Source: Anseranas semipalmata (Eukaryota; Chordata; Aves; Anseriformes; Anseranatidae). Taken from it: DNA of 64,000 nt. Position numbers and translations under genes: made by a program. Location: NCBI GenBank assembly GCA_013399115.1, contig VXAA01002213.1:186081-250080 (forward strand), given 5' to 3'. Under the pieces are notes generated by a model. That model was not told the origin of the DNA. It did no database searches and saw only the letters and a list, made by a program, of their open reading frames with translations. The first letter of the stretch is position 1. Each line of letters starts with the position of its first letter. Shown in pieces: positions 62,901 to 64,000 of this stretch.

Positions 62901-64000
62901 GACCAAGGTGCAGTACAGGCAGTGTTCATAACACAGGCTATTCTTTCCCTTTTATGTTATAGAGATCTGTAATTTCCTGATTTAAATCTGGAAAACATAA
63001 CGAGACACAGTTTACATGAAAGGTGCAGCCGAGAATGAACTTTTACATGAAAGTTGTGTATGCAGACAGATAGGAGTGTGTCTGCCACGTTTGTGTATCA
63101 CACGCACATGCAACCGGTATGTGCATATTAATGAAAACATGCATTCAGTATAGACATATATACATTCAGGCTGACATATGTCTCTAAATAATTCCTTTCT
63201 GAAAGACAGTACAGAGATCGTATTCTTGCATGAAAGTGGCAGGTGACTTAACAGGCTATTCCCGGAATTATATGCAGAGTTTAATATGATACATAGCTGT
63301 TTCTTCATTATACTATTTCAATGATACAGTCACACTTAATTAATCCATGTCTGGTTTATTTGTACATTGTGTCTGAATCTCCAAAATATTTTAGAGGCAA
63401 CCCGGCTGACTTCCCAGTGCGCTGGGGCAGATAACTCTGGACATGAAGCTTCTTCAAACAGAATAAAAATGGAGCTTTGCAGACAGAGTTGGTCTGATGA
63501 TATCTGACTGCATATTTGGCCTGCTTCTAATTCAAATGCCTGTGTACATAATACACAGAGACTATGTATGCACGCATGTATCGAAAGGGCAGGCTTACAT
63601 TTGTGTATAGTTCCTCTCCTTTTCAGTCCCTAAGGATAGATTCGCATCACATAGTATGCATCACTCACTGCAAACGCACACAAATATCTTTGTCGGATTC
63701 GGTAGCTTCTTGCAGGTAGATGTATAAAGCAGCATCAGCCTAATAATATCCCTATAAAACAGTGCTTCCTTCCTAGGATCCAGAGGGATGAAGGTTGTCA
63801 GAAGATCAAAAGATATATCACAGTGTGCTTGTAGAAATCCCCTGATTATGTTTCCTCTCTATAATGCTCTAATTCACTATTTGATCAATTGTAAAAGGGC
63901 CAATGCTTTAGTAGGAAAAAAAAAAGTATTAGGTTACTAGATGCTTCAGGGTGAGTGAAAATCACACCTAAAATTATATGTAGCAATACAGTAATGAGCT

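Larger units (their letters stand above)
55020..64000 (+). other. CELF4: CELF4 intron 1 (5' part; exon 2 outside window)
   Basis: About 9 kb follow the exon 1 donor without a recognisable continuation of RRM1 (KGCAFLTY-type coding), so the intron runs past the window end. The first 440 bases remain CpG-rich and contain a split RE1 element. After that come a poly-T tract (around 55540-55570), a GAAA microsatellite (56173-56275), a CAAA tract (58362-58396), and AT-rich blocks with homeodomain-type motifs (57550-57740, 58773-59040, 62140-62900). No other exon is supported here. Confidence 0.85.

Noticed and set aside
1..64000. tRNA, rRNA, CRISPR arrays, operons, or intact viral or transposon genes
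   Set aside because: No tRNA box pair, spaced direct-repeat array or intact mobile-element frame was seen; composition and splice structure show vertebrate nuclear DNA.

Overview
The window is vertebrate nuclear DNA, most likely from a non-mammalian amniote (a sauropsid such as a crocodilian, turtle or bird). It is AT-rich, has no operon-like coding and is littered with short decayed repeats. The repeats are a CR1 LINE 3' end, MIR-like SINE tails, a decayed Ty3/Gypsy element, and many copies of an old 'preceding-gacttcaatgg' type repeat that I associate with turtle, crocodile and bird genomes. The species cannot be fixed from the sequence alone.

Only one protein-coding segment is well supported: the first coding exon of CELF4 (BRUNOL4), on the + strand at 54740-55019. 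It ends in a consensus splice donor. Exon 2, which should begin with the RNP1 motif of the first RRM, is not in the window, so 55020-64000 is the start of a long first intron. The exon sits in a CpG-rich zone of about 3 kb (52260-55460), interrupted by a 612-base assembly gap (52580-53191). A TATA-like box lies at 54311. The putative 5' UTR contains an ATG-TAA start-stop element, a 35-base TG tract and long GA tracts. An expanded-spacing RE1 (REST) site lies about 330 bases into intron 1.

Layout: 1-26450 is gene-poor intergenic DNA with scattered old repeats and one conserved-looking block (18640-19010). 26451-28882 holds scattered, frame-shifted gag and RNase H/integrase pieces of a Ty3/Gypsy retroelement. 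28883-47400 is more gene desert, with a CR1 fragment, MIR-like pieces, a CTCF-like motif and strand-asymmetric pyrimidine-rich blocks. 47400-52260 looks like promoter-proximal regulatory DNA, with several dense homeodomain-rich stretches that look conserved. 52260-55460 is the CELF4 promoter, 5' UTR and exon 1. 55460-64000 is intron 1, with a long GAAA microsatellite and further enhancer-like blocks.

The picture is a neuronal RNA-binding-protein gene with a large upstream regulatory desert. The points most worth following are regulatory: a split RE1, a UG-rich 5' UTR of the type CELF proteins bind, and a start-stop uORF. I found no undescribed multi-gene system, CRISPR array, tRNA or rRNA.
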